Translations under genes and position numbers: made by a program
The notes under the pieces: generated by a model
What the model saw: the letters and a program-made list of their open reading frames with translations, nothing else
What the model was told of the DNA's origin: nothing
Database searches by the model: none
Origin: DATGIQ01 sp035295665
GTDB taxonomy: Bacteria; Planctomycetota; Planctomycetia; Gemmatales; Gemmataceae
DNA: 14,423 bases
Assembly: GCA_035295665.1 (NCBI GenBank)
Contig: DATGIQ010000458.1
Coordinates: 1 to 14,423, forward strand
Direction: 5' to 3'
In this document: positions 1-7,804 of the stretch, one piece after another
How the letters are laid out: every line of letters starts with the position of its first letter
How positions within the stretch are numbered: position 1 is the stretch's first letter

Positions 1-124
1 CGGCTGCCCCTGGGCGCGCAGTATCAGATCCTCGGGCGCAGGTGTTCGTGAGCGGGGTTCGGGTTCGGAGTAACGTTTCGCGCTCCGGTCCAGCGAACGC
101 AAAACGCGAGCAAAGAGATGCGGG

Positions 125-1252
125 TCAGGTGGGGGAATCGATTCCCTCGCAAGGCTGCCGGCTCTCGTGAGGGCTTCGGGCCAACGGGGGTTCCGTCGGA
201 TCTTGGCTAGAGAGGAGTTCGCGGTAAAGGTCCAGCACCGCTTCCACGTTGCCTTCGTCAGCCGCCGTTTGGGAACAGCGACCGGAGGTTGGAGCCGCCA
301 AGGCTTCCTTAATCGCTTGGTCCAGCGCGGCCAGGTTGCGTTGTGGGATAAGACGCACTCCGGCAGGACGCATCCCATTGTCGGTGGCGATCACCGGCGT
401 ACCCAGATGCATTGCTTCCCGTACCGAGATCGCGTCCCCATCATAGAATGTGGTGCGCAGCATCAAATCGCTCCGAGCGATGGCCTGCAAGGTTGCAGCG
501 TGCGGCAAATCGCCACACAGCAGGATGTGGTCGGTGTACGGTTTGGCCTGGATCTGGCTGCGCAATTCCGCTTCCAAGTGTCCGGAGCCGATGATGACCA
601 GACCCGCCTCCGGCAATTTTTCACGCACCCGTCCCATGACTTCGATCTGCAAGGAAAGATCGTATTGTGGCTCCAGGCCGCTGACCGCAATGAGCCGTGG
701 TCTGTGCGACTGGAGGAAATTGTCCACGTGGGTAGGCAGGGCCCCGTTGTGCTGCTCGCTTTCGGCGGGGAACGAATGGGGCGGAATCAGCCGGGTCCGC
801 TGGGGCGAAACACCGACGCGGTGGAAGAAGTCGACGATCTCCTGGTTCACGCCGATGAGCCGGTCAAACCGCCGCAGAACGAAGCCACAGAACGTACGCG
901 GATGCTTCTTCCGCCCGGCTGGTGAGGAAGGATAGCCGCCCGAATGAAACGTCAATACCGTCTTGCGTCCGGGCATCAAACAACAGAACAGCCCCAAGGC
1001 CAGCAGTCGAGTGGCCAGGTTTCCTCCGATGTGCATATGGATAATGTCATAGCGAAGCGTGAGCAGCAGCCGCAGCACCTGGAATGCGCTTTTGGGGTAG
1101 TAGACATGCTCGGTATCGGCCTGGCGGTACCGCGTCAAGTTCACAACGGTGCTGGGGATGTGGCGCCGCAGCAGTAGGCGATGGATGGCCACAAGATTGG
1201 TCTGCACACCACCATGCGGCGGTGGATAAGGTCCGAGGAGCAATACTCTCAT
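125..1252 (-). CDS. Family 4 glycosyltransferase (GT-B fold)
   Basis: The 375-residue protein starts MRVLLLGPYPPPHGGVQ, the glycine-rich acceptor-domain loop typical of GT4 enzymes. HMHIGGN follows at 72-78, LTFHSGG at 100-106, the donor domain strand VIIGSGHLEAEL (219-230), and DGDAISVREAMHLGTPVIAT (271-290), which corresponds to the E-x7-E region. The first acidic position of that motif is Asp271 rather than Glu; the second is Glu279. The C-terminal tail of about 30 residues is rich in Pro, Ser and Glu and looks disordered. The ATG at 1252 is 6 nt after the stop of the preceding GT2 gene, with no clear Shine-Dalgarno, so it is likely translated by coupling. It should be cytoplasmic or membrane-associated and add a sugar to the repeat unit. 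Donor and linkage are unknown. Confidence 0.88.
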   Translation of the reverse strand: MRVLLLGPYPPPHGGVQTNLVAIHRLLLRRHIPSTVVNLTRYRQADTEHVYYPKSAFQVLRLLLTLRYDIIHMHIGGNLATRLLALGLFCCLMPGRKTVLTFHSGGYPSSPAGRKKHPRTFCGFVLRRFDRLIGVNQEIVDFFHRVGVSPQRTRLIPPHSFPAESEQHNGALPTHVDNFLQSHRPRLIAVSGLEPQYDLSLQIEVMGRVREKLPEAGLVIIGSGHLEAELRSQIQAKPYTDHILLCGDLPHAATLQAIARSDLMLRTTFYDGDAISVREAMHLGTPVIATDNGMRPAGVRLIPQRNLAALDQAIKEALAAPTSGRCSQTAADEGNVEAVLDLYRELLSSQDPTEPPLARSPHESRQPCEGIDSPT

Positions 1253-1258
1253 GATGCA

Positions 1259-2539
1259 TCAATCATTCGGATCCTGCTTCCGTCCCGCGCCCGCTTTCAG
1301 CGAACCGGAAACGCAAGCCGGATCCTCGACTTGCTGGGTGGATGCCAATGCTGGGGCTGGTTTGCGGGAGCCGAGCGAAGGCTGGTAGGAAACCTTGACC
1401 CAGGATCGGCTCGTCTTGCCCGAAAGCCAAACCCACAAGGCCAGCCAGGCAGCGGCATTGAGAACCAAAAACGACGCCGCCACGGACACCAGCCGGAACC
1501 CAGACGCCATTGCCTTCCAGCGAATTCCCGCCAGCCCGGCAACATAGAACGCCGTTTGGCCCCAGAACGCTAGCCGATACCCCGGGCCTTCAAGGTACCA
1601 ACTCGTAATCAGCATCCCCAACAGGGCCCAGGGAACCACGAGCCGCAGCATTTTGTGAGACAGGTACTGAAACCAAACCGGATTCCGCCAGGGGAGCAGC
1701 GCCGCCGGCAGCCGGCCGACGAGCTGGAAATTGCCGCTGAGTGTCCGGACTTTGCGGCGGAACTCATCCCGTGAGCTTTTTGGCAGCCGATCGTAAGCCC
1801 GCGCCCGCTCATCCAGAACCACCCGATACCCCTGGAGGACCACCTGGAGCGGCCAGTAGACATCATCGAGAATCGTGCCTTGGGGAATCGGCCGAAAGAG
1901 CTCCCGCCGCAGCGCGCTGATCGAACCCGACAGGCCAACCATGGAATAGAGCCGGCTTTCCTGTCCCCGCAGCCACTTCTCGAAGCGCCAATATAATCCC
2001 ACGCCGGCCAAGACCCCGGGGGCCTGCTCGAGCACGAGGTTGCCGCTGACGGCCCCGATCGCGGGATCGGCAAAATTCTCCACCAGAAGCTTCACGCTTT
2101 CCCGATCCCAGGATTGCCGGACATCGGCGAGCACGAGAATCGCATGGCGAGCCACGGCGCAGCCGTGGGTCAGGGCCGCGGCTTTGCCGACCTGGTTCGG
2201 CAGCTCGAGGACGTGCACCCGTTGATCGGGATGGGCACGGGCAGTGGCCGCCGTCGCATCCGTGCAGCCGTCACACACCACGACGATTTCCAGCTTCTCC
2301 GCCGGATAATCGATGGTAAGGGCACTTTCGACCCGCTTCCCGATCAGCGCTTGTTCGTTATGGGCAACGATCAAGAGCGAAACGTCCGGCAGCTCAGCGT
2401 CGGCCACGGCCCGGGCCCGACATGGCCGCCCGAGACAGCGCGCCAGGCACCACACTATAAGCGGATAGCCAATGTAGCAATAGAGCACACTGGCGGTGCC
2501 GGTCCAAAAGAGGATCATGGAGAGCTGCGTTGCTTCCAT
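1259..2539 (-). CDS. Membrane-bound family 2 glycosyltransferase
   Basis: This 426-residue protein has an N-terminal membrane segment (about 8-32), a cytoplasmic GT-A domain, and about three C-terminal hydrophobic segments (about 295-315, 325-342 and 350-373). GT2 motifs are VAHNE (58-62), VVCDGCTD (87-94), GKAAALTHG (118-126), LADVRQ (137-142) at the DxD position, SGSISALRRELF (204-215) and LDDVYWPLQ (224-232) as the catalytic ED-type motif. The topology resembles polysaccharide synthases such as the cellulose/hyaluronan synthase group, but a QxxRW motif is absent. The matching region reads RRKVRTLSGN (261-270). It probably adds a sugar to a lipid carrier rather than making a long homopolymer; this is inference. 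It begins 15 nt after the dehydrogenase stop. An in-frame ATG at 2518 is an alternative start. Confidence 0.88.
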   Translation of the reverse strand: MEATQLSMILFWTGTASVLYCYIGYPLIVWCLARCLGRPCRARAVADAELPDVSLLIVAHNEQALIGKRVESALTIDYPAEKLEIVVVCDGCTDATAATARAHPDQRVHVLELPNQVGKAAALTHGCAVARHAILVLADVRQSWDRESVKLLVENFADPAIGAVSGNLVLEQAPGVLAGVGLYWRFEKWLRGQESRLYSMVGLSGSISALRRELFRPIPQGTILDDVYWPLQVVLQGYRVVLDERARAYDRLPKSSRDEFRRKVRTLSGNFQLVGRLPAALLPWRNPVWFQYLSHKMLRLVVPWALLGMLITSWYLEGPGYRLAFWGQTAFYVAGLAGIRWKAMASGFRLVSVAASFLVLNAAAWLALWVWLSGKTSRSWVKVSYQPSLGSRKPAPALASTQQVEDPACVSGSLKAGAGRKQDPND

Positions 2540-2554
2540 GGTGGATCTCTCGTG

Positions 2555-3919
2555 TCAGGAAGAGAACGCGGACAAAGGCGGATTCAGCGGATCCGCGCTG
2601 GTCGGCTCGATCCGCGTTCCCGCGCGTTCTAGCTCCTCGGCCTGGGAAGGTGCCGTCCGTGCCAGGTCGCGTCGCAAATCGAGGACATCCCCTGTATATT
2701 GGGTTCGCCAGTCCAGGCTCTCGGCCACGTCACTGCCGAGCACCAACAGCGAAGCGTGCTGATAGACTTCCTTGGGATTGCTGACCATGAGTGCAGCCAA
2801 GTGCGGCAGGTGACGTTCGACATAGGCCAGGTTCCGGCCACGCAACTGGCTAAGCAAGACGTTGGGATCGTAAATCTTGATGTGGTAGCCCCGGCCGAGG
2901 AGCGTTTCGACCAGGATGACCAGCGGGCTCTCGCGCAAATCGTCCGTTCCGGCCTTGAAGCTGAGGCCGATGACCCCAAGGGTGCGGTGTCCCGACTCCT
3001 GCACGAGCTTGAGAGCGCGGCGCAGGTGGGCTTCGTTGGAGGGAAGAATAGCGGGCAACAACTCCAGCCGCAGGGCGTGTTGCTCGATGTAGCGCATGAG
3101 AGCCCGCAGATCCTTGGGCAGACACGAGCCGCCAAACGCAAATCCCGGACGCAAGTACGCCGGGGAGATATTGAGCTTGTGGTCCCGGCAGACGAGGTCC
3201 ATGACTTCGTGGCCGTCGGCACCCAGGGACTTCGCCACGCTGCCGATCTCATTGGCGAAGGCAACCTTCAGGGCATGGAAGGCGTTGCAGGCGTACTTGA
3301 CCAGCGCAGCCGTGCGCGTGTCGGTGATGATCTTCTCGGCGGCGATATCCCGGTACAGGTCGAGGATTTTCTGGGCCGGCGCGGCGGCATCGGCTCCCAC
3401 GAGGACAAACGGCGGGTTGTCATAGTCACGAATGGCCGAGCCTTCTCTCAAAAACTCCGGGTTGTTGCACAGGGCAATGTCCGGGCGGCCGGCTGCCTCG
3501 TGTAGCATTGGGGTCAGCCGCTCTTCCAAAATGCCCGGCAGCAGGGTTGAGCGAACCACGACGGTGTACAGTTGCCCCGAACGGCGCAACACAGCGCCGA
3601 TGTCCTTCAGGACCATCTCGACGCCCTGACTGGAGACACCGCCATCTTTCTCCGACGGGGTGCCCACCGTGATGAGCGCGACCTCGGAGCCGCGCACCGC
3701 CTTGTCCACGTCGTTGGTGGCCAGCAGGCGGCCGGCTTGAACCTGTTCTTGCACGAGCTCCGTCAGCCCCGGCTCGTAGATGGGCGCGTGGCCGGAGTTC
3801 ACCTCGGCAACCTTGTCGGGGTTGATTTCGACGCCCAGGACAGGATGCCCATCCCGGCCCAGGCACGCTGCGGTAACGCAGCCCACATAACCCAAGCCAA
3901 ACACCGCAATGGTTGTCAC
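2555..3919 (-). CDS. Nucleotide-sugar 6-dehydrogenase (UDP-glucose/GDP-mannose dehydrogenase family, AlgD-like)
   Basis: The 454-residue enzyme should oxidise a nucleotide hexose at C6 twice with NAD to give a nucleotide uronic acid. It has the NAD-binding GLGYVG (8-13), NPEFLREG (153-160), VKYACNAFHALK with Lys208, RPGFAFGGSCLPKD (257-270) with catalytic Cys266, and GLSFKAGTDDLRESP (318-332). The stretches CRDHKLNIS and GTDDLRESPLV and the overall spacing match GDP-mannose dehydrogenase AlgD closely, so GDP-mannuronate is a serious alternative to UDP-glucuronate. The start is GTG at 3919, overlapping the upstream stop (GTGA), with GAGGAG 7 nt before it. The last 30 or so residues are a proline- and serine-rich extension beyond the usual end. 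The product probably feeds the glycosyltransferases of this cluster. Confidence 0.9.
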   Translation of the reverse strand: MTTIAVFGLGYVGCVTAACLGRDGHPVLGVEINPDKVAEVNSGHAPIYEPGLTELVQEQVQAGRLLATNDVDKAVRGSEVALITVGTPSEKDGGVSSQGVEMVLKDIGAVLRRSGQLYTVVVRSTLLPGILEERLTPMLHEAAGRPDIALCNNPEFLREGSAIRDYDNPPFVLVGADAAAPAQKILDLYRDIAAEKIITDTRTAALVKYACNAFHALKVAFANEIGSVAKSLGADGHEVMDLVCRDHKLNISPAYLRPGFAFGGSCLPKDLRALMRYIEQHALRLELLPAILPSNEAHLRRALKLVQESGHRTLGVIGLSFKAGTDDLRESPLVILVETLLGRGYHIKIYDPNVLLSQLRGRNLAYVERHLPHLAALMVSNPKEVYQHASLLVLGSDVAESLDWRTQYTGDVLDLRRDLARTAPSQAEELERAGTRIEPTSADPLNPPLSAFSS

Positions 3920-5178
3920 AGCCGCACTCCTCTTCCGCGGACACGCTGACGAGCCGCTGGGCTGGTCCCGGCGGCTCGATTCGCTCCTACCGTCTGCTCA
4001 CAAATCTGCTCAAACTGTCGGGCCACGACTTCGCTGCCGTAGTGCGCCGTGACCAGCCGGCTCGCAGCTTGACCAAGGCGGCCGCGGCGCTCGGGATCCT
4101 TTAGGAGCTGGATTACGGCCTCGGCGAAGTCGGCCGGGCTGTCGGCTAACAGGAGATGCTCTCCCGATTGGACGGGCAGACCCTCGGCACCGATGCGGGT
4201 ACTCACAAGCGCTTTCCCCATCGCCAGGGCTTCGAAAATCTTGATCCGCGTCCCGCCGCCTACCAGCAACGGGACCACCACGACCGCTGCCTCGGCCAGA
4301 TGTGGCCGAACATCCGGAACGGTGCCGACTACCTCGACCCCGTCCACGCGCTCCAGGCGGCGTACGCTGCGGGCTGGATTGCGGCCGACAATCCGGAAGA
4401 TCGCCTGGGGTCGGGCGTGGCGGATCCGTGGCCAAACTTCCTGCACGAAATGTATCACGCCGTCCTGGTTCGGCATCCAGTCCAGCGAACCGACAAACAC
4501 AATGTGGTCGGGATGCTCGGGCGTACCGTTTGGCCGGAAGTAATCCACGTCCACCGCGGTGTCGATAGTCTGGACATGGTGCCAGATGTATTCGCGGGCA
4601 AAGGTTTGCCGATCCTGTTCGCTGACAGCGATGATCGTGTGGAAGAATCGGCCGCAGTCCGATTCGAAGCGGCGCATCCGCCGCCATTGCAGGGCCATGT
4701 AGCGTGACCGGAGCCAGCCTGTCGCCACATCGGCATGCCGCTGAAAAATTAGGGATTCGACATTGTGCTGGAAGAGGATCCGGGCCGGCACATCCAGCTC
4801 CCGCGTATTCCGCGCCATGAATACGGTATCGCAGATCAACAGGTCGTACGCTTCCTGGGCTACCAGCGCCCGGCCCCGCGCCCGCAGGGCAGGGTCAAAG
4901 TTCCTGCTGATCGAAAACGGGTAGGGGGAGAACAGATTCAGGGCCGCGTCCCGGTAAAAACGGAGGCTGGCCCGCGGCGATTCGCGTGCGCGGACCGTTT
5001 CCAGGCGGAGACCCAGCGCGTGCATTTTCTCGACATGGATCTCCTCGCCCGGCCGCAGACCGCTCAGGAAGGTGATCTCATGCCGGCGGGCCAGGTGCCG
5101 AAGAATATTCAGCACGCGAATCTTGGCGCCGGTATCGTGAGGGAAAAGGATTTGCTTCTGCGCGAAAAGGATTTTCAT
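3916..5178 (-). CDS. Family 4 glycosyltransferase (GT-B fold)
   Basis: This is a 420-residue retaining-type glycosyltransferase with a two-domain GT-B layout. The N-terminal acceptor domain opens MKILFAQKQ with GAKIRVLN (17-24). The C-terminal donor domain begins near VFVGSLDWMPNQDG (227-240), then RIVGRNP (262-268), VPDVRPHLAEAAVVVVPL (287-304) and GGGTRIKIFEALAMG (307-321). The frame is open upstream to 5544, but residues before 5178 show no glycosyltransferase features and overlap the SGNH gene. The ATG at 5178 forms an ATGA overlap with the SGNH stop, so 5178 is chosen. The SLDWMPN and VPDVRP patterns recall sugar transferases of exosortase-associated exopolysaccharide loci, a resemblance from memory only. 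The basic tail of about 20 residues looks unstructured. The stop overlaps the dehydrogenase start by 4 nt. Confidence 0.9.
   Translation of the reverse strand: MKILFAQKQILFPHDTGAKIRVLNILRHLARRHEITFLSGLRPGEEIHVEKMHALGLRLETVRARESPRASLRFYRDAALNLFSPYPFSISRNFDPALRARGRALVAQEAYDLLICDTVFMARNTRELDVPARILFQHNVESLIFQRHADVATGWLRSRYMALQWRRMRRFESDCGRFFHTIIAVSEQDRQTFAREYIWHHVQTIDTAVDVDYFRPNGTPEHPDHIVFVGSLDWMPNQDGVIHFVQEVWPRIRHARPQAIFRIVGRNPARSVRRLERVDGVEVVGTVPDVRPHLAEAAVVVVPLLVGGGTRIKIFEALAMGKALVSTRIGAEGLPVQSGEHLLLADSPADFAEAVIQLLKDPERRGRLGQAASRLVTAHYGSEVVARQFEQICEQTVGANRAAGTSPAARQRVRGRGVRL
3927..3932 (-). promoter_or_regulatory. Ribosome binding site for the dehydrogenase gene
   Basis: GAGGAG on the minus strand lies 7 nt before the GTG at 3919. 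It supports this non-ATG start, which also places the NAD-binding fold directly at the N-terminus. Confidence 0.65.
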
Positions 5179-6278
5179 GATGACCGTGAGCCCTCGGTTC
5201 TGGGTGGCACAGGGCCTTGCGAACGCGGCACCAATTGTTCGCGCATCAGGAACTCCAAAAGAGCCTCCGCGATGTATCTGTTTTGCAGGCCGTTGGCGTG
5301 CGAGTCGCCCATGCGTTCTTCCAGCGTCAACTTGTCGAATCCCATCTTGTCGAGATGGAAGCTCGCCGGTCCAAGGTGAACCAGGTGACAATGGGAGTAC
5401 CGGGCCGATAACTGTTGCATCGCTTCCCACAAGCCCGCCGAAGCCCGATCCCCTTGAGGATCGTACAGGAAGAAAATAGCCGGAATCCCCCGCGCCGCAG
5501 CCAAGGCAGCCATCTCTTCCCAGTTGCTTTTGAAGTCGCGCCACATCTTTTGACCGAGAGCCGGGGAGAATTCCCCTCCCTCCGCCGTCGCCGGCCCGAG
5601 GAACTCCGGCCGCAAGAACCAGGGGTTCAACGCGGTGCGGACGCTGGGGAGCTGGAGCTGAACCCGGTTATACATGTGCGGAAGCAAGCGGGTCCAGCGG
5701 CGAATGGCAAAATTACGTCGTGCCTTGGCCACTTCGCGCTCCAGGTCCGCGCCGACAATGGGCTCGAAGGACCGATCCTCGATGGAGACGCGCACCAGGA
5801 CCGCAGCGACGGGACGCTTGGCCAGGACACGGCGGAGCATCACCAGCTGCTGATAAGGACCGAAGCCAGCACCCGAAGCGTTGGCGACCTGGACATGGCT
5901 CAGCCCGGGCTGCTCCTGGAGGGACGCTTCGAGAATCGCAGTGTAAACTTCCTCGTCCGGCAAGCCGGAGCCAAATCCCTGGGAATCGCCCAAGGCAAGC
6001 AGAACCGGCTGCGACCAATCGGTCTCGTGCCCGCGGTGGCCGTCGCTGTTGACCGTCATCGGCACACTTTGTACCGAAAAACTTCCCATCCAGTAGCAGC
6101 CGCGCTGCGACGGAGCCAAGACTCCGCCCAGCTCTTCGTCGGGAATGTATTCCAGCCGCTGCGGAATGAACGGCAGCCGCAAGTAGATTTCTCCCAGGGC
6201 CAGCGCTACCACGCCGCCCAGAAGCAGGACCCGGCTCAGCCGGAGAGCGTAGAAAAAAACCGTAACGAGCGATGGCAT
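5175..6278 (-). CDS. Membrane-anchored SGNH/GDSL-type hydrolase or acyltransferase
   Basis: The 367-residue protein has an N-terminal hydrophobic segment (about residues 7-30) that would act as a signal anchor, leaving the rest in the periplasm. SGNH signatures are present: LALGDSQGFG (94-103) with candidate nucleophile Ser99, NASGAGFGPYQQ (133-144) as block II, and GDSHANG (324-330) near the C-terminus supplying Asp325 and His327. A clear GxND block III is not seen. The nearest candidate stretch is VRVSIED (162-168). The gene follows the MBOAT gene by 30 nt, with AAGGA 10 nt before the ATG, and overlaps the next gene by 4 nt (ATGA). Paired MBOAT and SGNH proteins commonly O-acetylate polysaccharides, so I favour acyl transfer to the polymer over hydrolysis. 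A deacetylase or esterase remains possible. Confidence 0.75.
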   Translation of the reverse strand: MPSLVTVFFYALRLSRVLLLGGVVALALGEIYLRLPFIPQRLEYIPDEELGGVLAPSQRGCYWMGSFSVQSVPMTVNSDGHRGHETDWSQPVLLALGDSQGFGSGLPDEEVYTAILEASLQEQPGLSHVQVANASGAGFGPYQQLVMLRRVLAKRPVAAVLVRVSIEDRSFEPIVGADLEREVAKARRNFAIRRWTRLLPHMYNRVQLQLPSVRTALNPWFLRPEFLGPATAEGGEFSPALGQKMWRDFKSNWEEMAALAAARGIPAIFFLYDPQGDRASAGLWEAMQQLSARYSHCHLVHLGPASFHLDKMGFDKLTLEERMGDSHANGLQNRYIAEALLEFLMREQLVPRSQGPVPPRTEGSRSS

Positions 6279-6308
6279 GGTTGATGATTCCTTCGTTGGG
6301 GCTGGGGC

Positions 6309-7760
6309 TCAGAACTGGAAATAAATGAACGTCGCTCCCGATTGAATGCCCCAGAGCATCCACGTCATAGCCAGGACGCCATACAAGCAGGCCCGCACCG
6401 GCAGCGGCCAGGTCAACATGCAGTAAGGATCCTTGGTCCGGTACTGGAACCACTGAACGAGCAGCAGAATCCAGCTGAAGAACAGGATGTTTCCGAACAG
6501 CGCCGCCGAGGCCGCATTGAAGCCGAAGCCATTCTGGTAGGACGTGAGCATCTCCATGATTTGCTGGAAGCTCTCGTCGATGGTCCGGCCCTGGTACAGG
6601 CTTTTGCGGGTGCTGCGGAAGAGGAGCCAACCGAACAGCGTAAATTGGCTCATCAGCACGATGGACCAAAAATGGCCCCAGCGGGAAGGCTCCTGGGTCC
6701 GTTCCGTGCGATTGCGGGTCAGGAGCCGATGGCCGCTCAGCAGACACCCGTGGTACGTCCCCCACCAGATGAAGTTCCACGACGCGCCATGCCAGAGACC
6801 GCCCAGAACCATGGTCACCAGCAGATTGCGATAGGTCAGAAGTGTGCCGTAGCGATTTCCGCCCAGGGGAATGTAGAGGTAATCCCGCAGCCAGGTCGAG
6901 AAGCTGATATGCCACCGCCTCCAGAAATCGCTCGGGTTGGTGGCGAAATAGGGGAGGTTGAAGTTCTGCACCAGCTGAATACCCAGGAGTTGGGCACAGC
7001 CCCGGGCGATATCGCTGTAAGCGGAAAAATCACAATAAATCTGGAATGCGAAGGCAATGACGCCGAGGTAGGCTTCCAGCCACGTGACCGAGGTCGAATG
7101 CGAGAAAACATGATTCGCCATCAGGGCCATGTTATCGGCCACGAAAATCTTCTTCCAAAGCCCCCACCCAATGAGCCAGCAGGCGATGGCGAACTGCGGC
7201 TGGTTCAAGCTGCGGGGTCGGGTAAACTGCGGGATCAGGTCAGCGGCCCGCATAATCGGCCCGGCTACCAGATGGGGAAAGAAGGCCACAAATAGAGCGA
7301 AGTCGCGGAAATTGCGGGTCGGGATCAGTTCCCCGCGGTAGATGTCGATCGTATACGACATCGTTTGAAACGTGTAAAATGAGATGCCGAACGGCAGAAT
7401 GATGTCCAGGTGCATGGCCTGGGGAGCCAGATCGAAGTGTGCCAACAACGCCGTGAGGCTGTCCAGGAAAAAATTATAATACTTGAAGACACCGAGCATG
7501 CTGAGGCTGAAGACCATGCTCACCAGCAGAAGGGCCTTCCGTGCCGCCGGCCGAGAACTGCGATACATCTGTAGGCCGACCACATAATCGACGATCGTGG
7601 ACGCCAACATCAGAACCGCAAACCGCCAGTCCCAGGCCGCATAGAAATAGTAGCTGGCAACCAGCAGCAGCCAGTTCTGCCATTGGTACCTGGGCAGCGA
7701 GAGGTACAGTGCATAAACCACGACGAAGAAGACGACGTAATCCCAGGTGTTGAAAACCAT
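6309..7760 (-). CDS. MBOAT family O-acyltransferase, AlgI-like
   Basis: This 483-residue, multi-pass membrane protein belongs to the AlgI/DltB group, which moves acyl groups (usually acetyl) across the membrane for O-acylation of a polysaccharide. The family landmarks appear in order: start MVFNTWDYVVFF, LPFGISFYTFQTMSY (122-136), FPHLVAGPIMR (161-171), YCDFSAYSDIARG (242-254), FWRRWHISFSTWLRDYLYIP (279-298) and GLWHGASWNFIWWG (321-334) with the conserved, catalytically required His324. It ends in FIYFQF as many homologues do. Length matches the family. The next gene, 30 nt downstream, encodes a membrane-anchored SGNH protein. In alginate and similar systems an SGNH partner (AlgJ/AlgX type) completes the acyl transfer in the periplasm, so the two probably work together. 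The start at 7760 has only a weak GGA upstream. The 280-nt leader is described separately. Confidence 0.92.
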   Translation of the reverse strand: MVFNTWDYVVFFVVVYALYLSLPRYQWQNWLLLVASYYFYAAWDWRFAVLMLASTIVDYVVGLQMYRSSRPAARKALLLVSMVFSLSMLGVFKYYNFFLDSLTALLAHFDLAPQAMHLDIILPFGISFYTFQTMSYTIDIYRGELIPTRNFRDFALFVAFFPHLVAGPIMRAADLIPQFTRPRSLNQPQFAIACWLIGWGLWKKIFVADNMALMANHVFSHSTSVTWLEAYLGVIAFAFQIYCDFSAYSDIARGCAQLLGIQLVQNFNLPYFATNPSDFWRRWHISFSTWLRDYLYIPLGGNRYGTLLTYRNLLVTMVLGGLWHGASWNFIWWGTYHGCLLSGHRLLTRNRTERTQEPSRWGHFWSIVLMSQFTLFGWLLFRSTRKSLYQGRTIDESFQQIMEMLTSYQNGFGFNAASAALFGNILFFSWILLLVQWFQYRTKDPYCMLTWPLPVRACLYGVLAMTWMLWGIQSGATFIYFQF

Positions 7761-7804
7761 TGGATGCAGATTTCCAAATCAAGAGGCCAGCGGGCCGTTT
7801 CCTC

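Noticed and set aside
167..925. Long plus-strand open frame opposite the GT4 gene
   Set aside because: Its translation resembles no known fold, and it is antisense to a gene with clear glycosyltransferase motifs. GC-rich coding DNA often leaves such antisense frames open.
5179..5544. N-terminal extension of the GT4 gene (frame open to 5544)
   Set aside because: The extra 122 residues would lie inside the SGNH gene, show no GT features, and the ATG at 5178 gives a standard ATGA overlap and fold start.
5415..6284. 289-codon plus-strand frame opposite the SGNH gene
   Set aside because: Composition is Arg/Pro/Gln-rich without domain signs, and the opposite strand carries GDS and DSHANG motifs with proper start and overlaps.
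5713..6915. 400-codon minus-strand frame overlapping the SGNH and MBOAT genes in another frame
   Set aside because: Both overlapped genes have strong family motifs in their own frames; this one has none.
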